DNA from: Hyphomonadaceae bacterium | Lineage (GTDB): Bacteria > Pseudomonadota > Alphaproteobacteria > Caulobacterales > Aquidulcibacteraceae | Assembly (NCBI GenBank): GCA_003526465.1 | Contig: DPWD01000291.1 | Span: 423 to 7,751, forward strand | Direction of reading: 5' to 3' | Length of the DNA: 7,329 nucleotides | In this document: piece by piece, positions 6,056 to 7,329 of the stretch | Numbering within the stretch: position 1 is the stretch's first letter | How the letters are laid out: each line of letters begins with the position of its first letter | Notes under the pieces: model-generated | Databases searched by the model: none | Seen by the model: the letters and a program-made list of their open reading frames with translations, nothing else | What the model was told of the DNA's origin: nothing | Made by a program: the position numbers and the translations under genes

Positions 6056-6561
6056 GTCACGAAGCTCCGATAGACGCCGAGCACGTCGGAATCGCGCACC
6101 GGACCGAAATAGCGGCTGTCGAAGCTCGATGCGCCATGCCCGCCAAGCGCGAAGATCTCGTCACTGGCAAGCATCCGGCATTCCCGCCATTGCGGCAGCA
6201 CTGCGCCACGCGGGTCTGCTTCCATGATCGGACGCAGCGCACCGCCAACGCGGACGCCGGTCGCTTCACGGCAGGCGACATCGCCTGGGGCGGCGGCGAC
6301 CAATTTCAGGAGGAGCGCATCGCCCGGAAAGCCCAGCGTGTCGCCAAGGTAGGCGCGCGCCGCTTGCGGCTGGCGGAACGCGACGATGACGCCACGCTCC
6401 ACTGAGGCGCTATAGTCGCGGACATAAAGTCCCGTCGGCACGCTCGGCGTCGTGTTTATCAGGAACGTCTTGCCAAGCGCGTGCGGCGCCGCTGCGATGA
6501 GCGCGAGCACGATGAAGACTGGAACGAGCAGGCGTCCGGCGCGGGCGAGCTTTGCTGTCAT
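6049..6561 (-). CDS. traF: TraF-type S26 family signal peptidase (conjugal pilin maturation)
   Basis: The 170-residue product belongs to peptidase family S26, and resembles TraF of plasmid RP4, which processes the TrbC prepilin into its cyclic form. One N-terminal membrane segment (about 9-29) anchors it, with the active site in the periplasm. The nucleophile is Ser40 in NTTPSVPTGLY and the general base Lys86 in ALLLKLVAAAPGD. SFDSRYFGPV (146-155), with Asp148, matches the conserved C-terminal box. Cys97 and Cys128 could form a disulfide. The ATG at 6561 overlaps the trbI stop as ATGA, and its own stop overlaps the next gene, so it is inside one operon. No TrbC-like substrate is in the window. 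Leader peptidase I is the alternative family member, but size and neighbours favour TraF. Confidence 0.88.
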   Translation of the reverse strand: MTAKLARAGRLLVPVFIVLALIAAAPHALGKTFLINTTPSVPTGLYVRDYSASVERGVIVAFRQPQAARAYLGDTLGFPGDALLLKLVAAAPGDVACREATGVRVGGALRPIMEADPRGAVLPQWRECRMLASDEIFALGGHGASSFDSRYFGPVRDSDVLGVYRSFVTW

Positions 6562-7329
6562 CGGCGCGGTGCTCCATAAGGATCCAAGATCACGTCTCGG
6601 GTCAGCAACACGCGCACGGGCGCACCGGCGCGGATGCGGATGGTGGGATGCACCTGCAGTTCGCGATCGACCAGGCGTCCGGTGACTTGCGCGGCTTCCG
6701 CTGCGGCCGCGTCGCCCGCATTGGCGATGAGCGAGCGCTCGTCCTCGTCTTGATCGCGCGCCAGCTCACCAAGCGTGGTGATGGCGCCGCCGAGCGCAAT
6801 GGCGGCCATGAGGCGGCCAGAATGATAGTCAACGCGATCACGCAGTCCCGTGGCGCCGGAGGCGTCAACCGCCGGCATGCCGCCCAAAGAAAGGCTGACG
6901 CCGTTGGGAAACAGGATGCGGTCCCACACCAGGAAGGCGCGGCGCTGACCATAGGCAACGTCGCGCTCGTAACGTCCGAGCAGGCGCGCACCCTGCGGGA
7001 CCAGCAGCACGTCGCCCGTCACCGTGTCATAGACGTTTGCAGTCACGCGTGCCGCGACCGCGCCCGCAAGGTCGGTGTCGATCGCGGTTTCGAGCGCCGC
7101 CGGAATGATCGTGCCAGCATTGAGTTCGTTGCGTGACAACGGCGCGAGTGGAGCGCGATCGAGATAGACCGACGAATAGTCCTCGGCGCGTGTCAGCCGC
7201 TGCGGCGGCTCTTGCGACGGAGCTGGCGCGCGCCGTTCGCTCTGAGCAAACACTAGAGGTGACGATGCAGCGCTTTCCGCATCGTCGGCGCCGCGCCCGC
7301 GCGCTGGACGCGGTGCGGGCGTGTCTGCG
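6558..7329 (-). CDS. trbI: TrbI/VirB10-type conjugal transfer protein (5' end beyond window)
   Basis: The frame is open to the window edge, giving the C-terminal 256 residues of a VirB10/TrbI protein. This protein spans from the inner membrane to the outer-membrane core of the type IV secretion channel. The visible part holds the periplasmic beta-barrel domain: LNAGTIIPAALETAIDTDLAG, the segment VYDTVTGDVLLVPQGARLLGRYE, WDRILFPNGVSLSLGGMPAVDASG, and the C-terminal IRAGAPVRVLLTRDVIL. The helical antenna that crosses the outer membrane falls around RDRVDYHSGRLMAAIALGGAI. A proline/alanine-rich linker is at the edge; the N-terminal membrane helix is out of view. A GTG at 7253 exists but lies inside the coding sequence. 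It is the first visible gene of the operon and overlaps traF by 4 nt. TrbI is preferred over VirB10 on motif wording. Confidence 0.87.
   Translation of the reverse strand, partial: ADTPAPRPARGRGADDAESAASSPLVFAQSERRAPAPSQEPPQRLTRAEDYSSVYLDRAPLAPLSRNELNAGTIIPAALETAIDTDLAGAVAARVTANVYDTVTGDVLLVPQGARLLGRYERDVAYGQRRAFLVWDRILFPNGVSLSLGGMPAVDASGATGLRDRVDYHSGRLMAAIALGGAITTLGELARDQDEDERSLIANAGDAAAAEAAQVTGRLVDRELQVHPTIRIRAGAPVRVLLTRDVILDPYGAPRR

Larger units (their letters stand above)
3576..7329. mobile_element. End of an integrative and conjugative element (partial)
   Basis: Everything right of the radC break fits conjugative-element cargo: TrbI/VirB10, a TraF-type peptidase, a VirB1-like transglycosylase, three small winged-helix proteins and an exported nuclease. 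The coding is compact and mostly on one strand, pointing at the junction. No integrase, relaxase, coupling protein or VirB4/TrbE ATPase is visible, so this is one end of a larger element. The interruption of a conserved chromosomal gene argues for an integrated element rather than a free plasmid. A degenerate remnant is less likely, because every frame inside is intact. Confidence 0.8.

Noticed and set aside
1..7329. CRISPR array, tRNA, rRNA or riboswitch
   Set aside because: I found no regularly spaced repeat-spacer pattern, no tRNA cloverleaf with a CCA-type end and no known riboswitch core.

Overview
The window comes from a high-GC proteobacterium, most likely an alphaproteobacterium. The evidence is the KorAB-type oxidoreductase, the Trb-type conjugation genes, frequent GTG starts, and intergenic C/G-rich hairpin repeats of a kind I associate with that class. 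No rRNA or tRNA is present to place it further.

Positions 1-3575 look like chromosomal backbone. A two-gene operon with a 4-nt overlap, korA (297-2132) and korB (2129-3184), encodes the two subunits of a ferredoxin-dependent 2-oxoacid oxidoreductase, probably for 2-oxoglutarate. Structured repeats flank it on both sides (32-150 and 3257-3407) and share a 54-bp core (51 of 54 bases identical). Downstream, on the opposite strand, lies only the last 52 codons of radC (3414-3575). Homology stops abruptly just before the codons for the conserved HNHPSG motif.

Positions from about 3576 to the right edge look like one end of an integrated conjugative element whose insertion truncated radC. On the minus strand, running leftwards from the edge, is an operon: the C-terminal part of TrbI/VirB10, a TraF-type S26 peptidase, a VirB1-like lytic transglycosylase, and two small winged-helix proteins. 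A third small winged-helix gene follows after a 284-bp gap. Most neighbours overlap by a few bases. TrbI spans the periplasm in the type IV secretion channel, TraF would mature the pilin, and the transglycosylase would open the peptidoglycan. The winged-helix proteins are candidates for control of excision, transfer or replication. On the plus strand, next to the junction, is an exported nuclease of the staphylococcal-nuclease family with a complete set of active-site residues. No integrase, relaxase or coupling protein is in the window; if present they lie beyond the right edge.

The least ordinary signal is in the 284-bp gap. A perfect DnaA box (4526-4534) sits beside a 5+5 dyad and three 10-bp direct repeats spaced exactly 20 and 10 bp apart (4558-4597), the last of which runs into a 6+6 dyad. 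The adjacent winged-helix gene (4780-5178) encodes an N-terminal QMELF peptide that fits the beta-sliding-clamp binding consensus. Together these suggest, without proof, a small replication origin or origin-linked control site in the element. The alternative is an operator for the winged-helix proteins.
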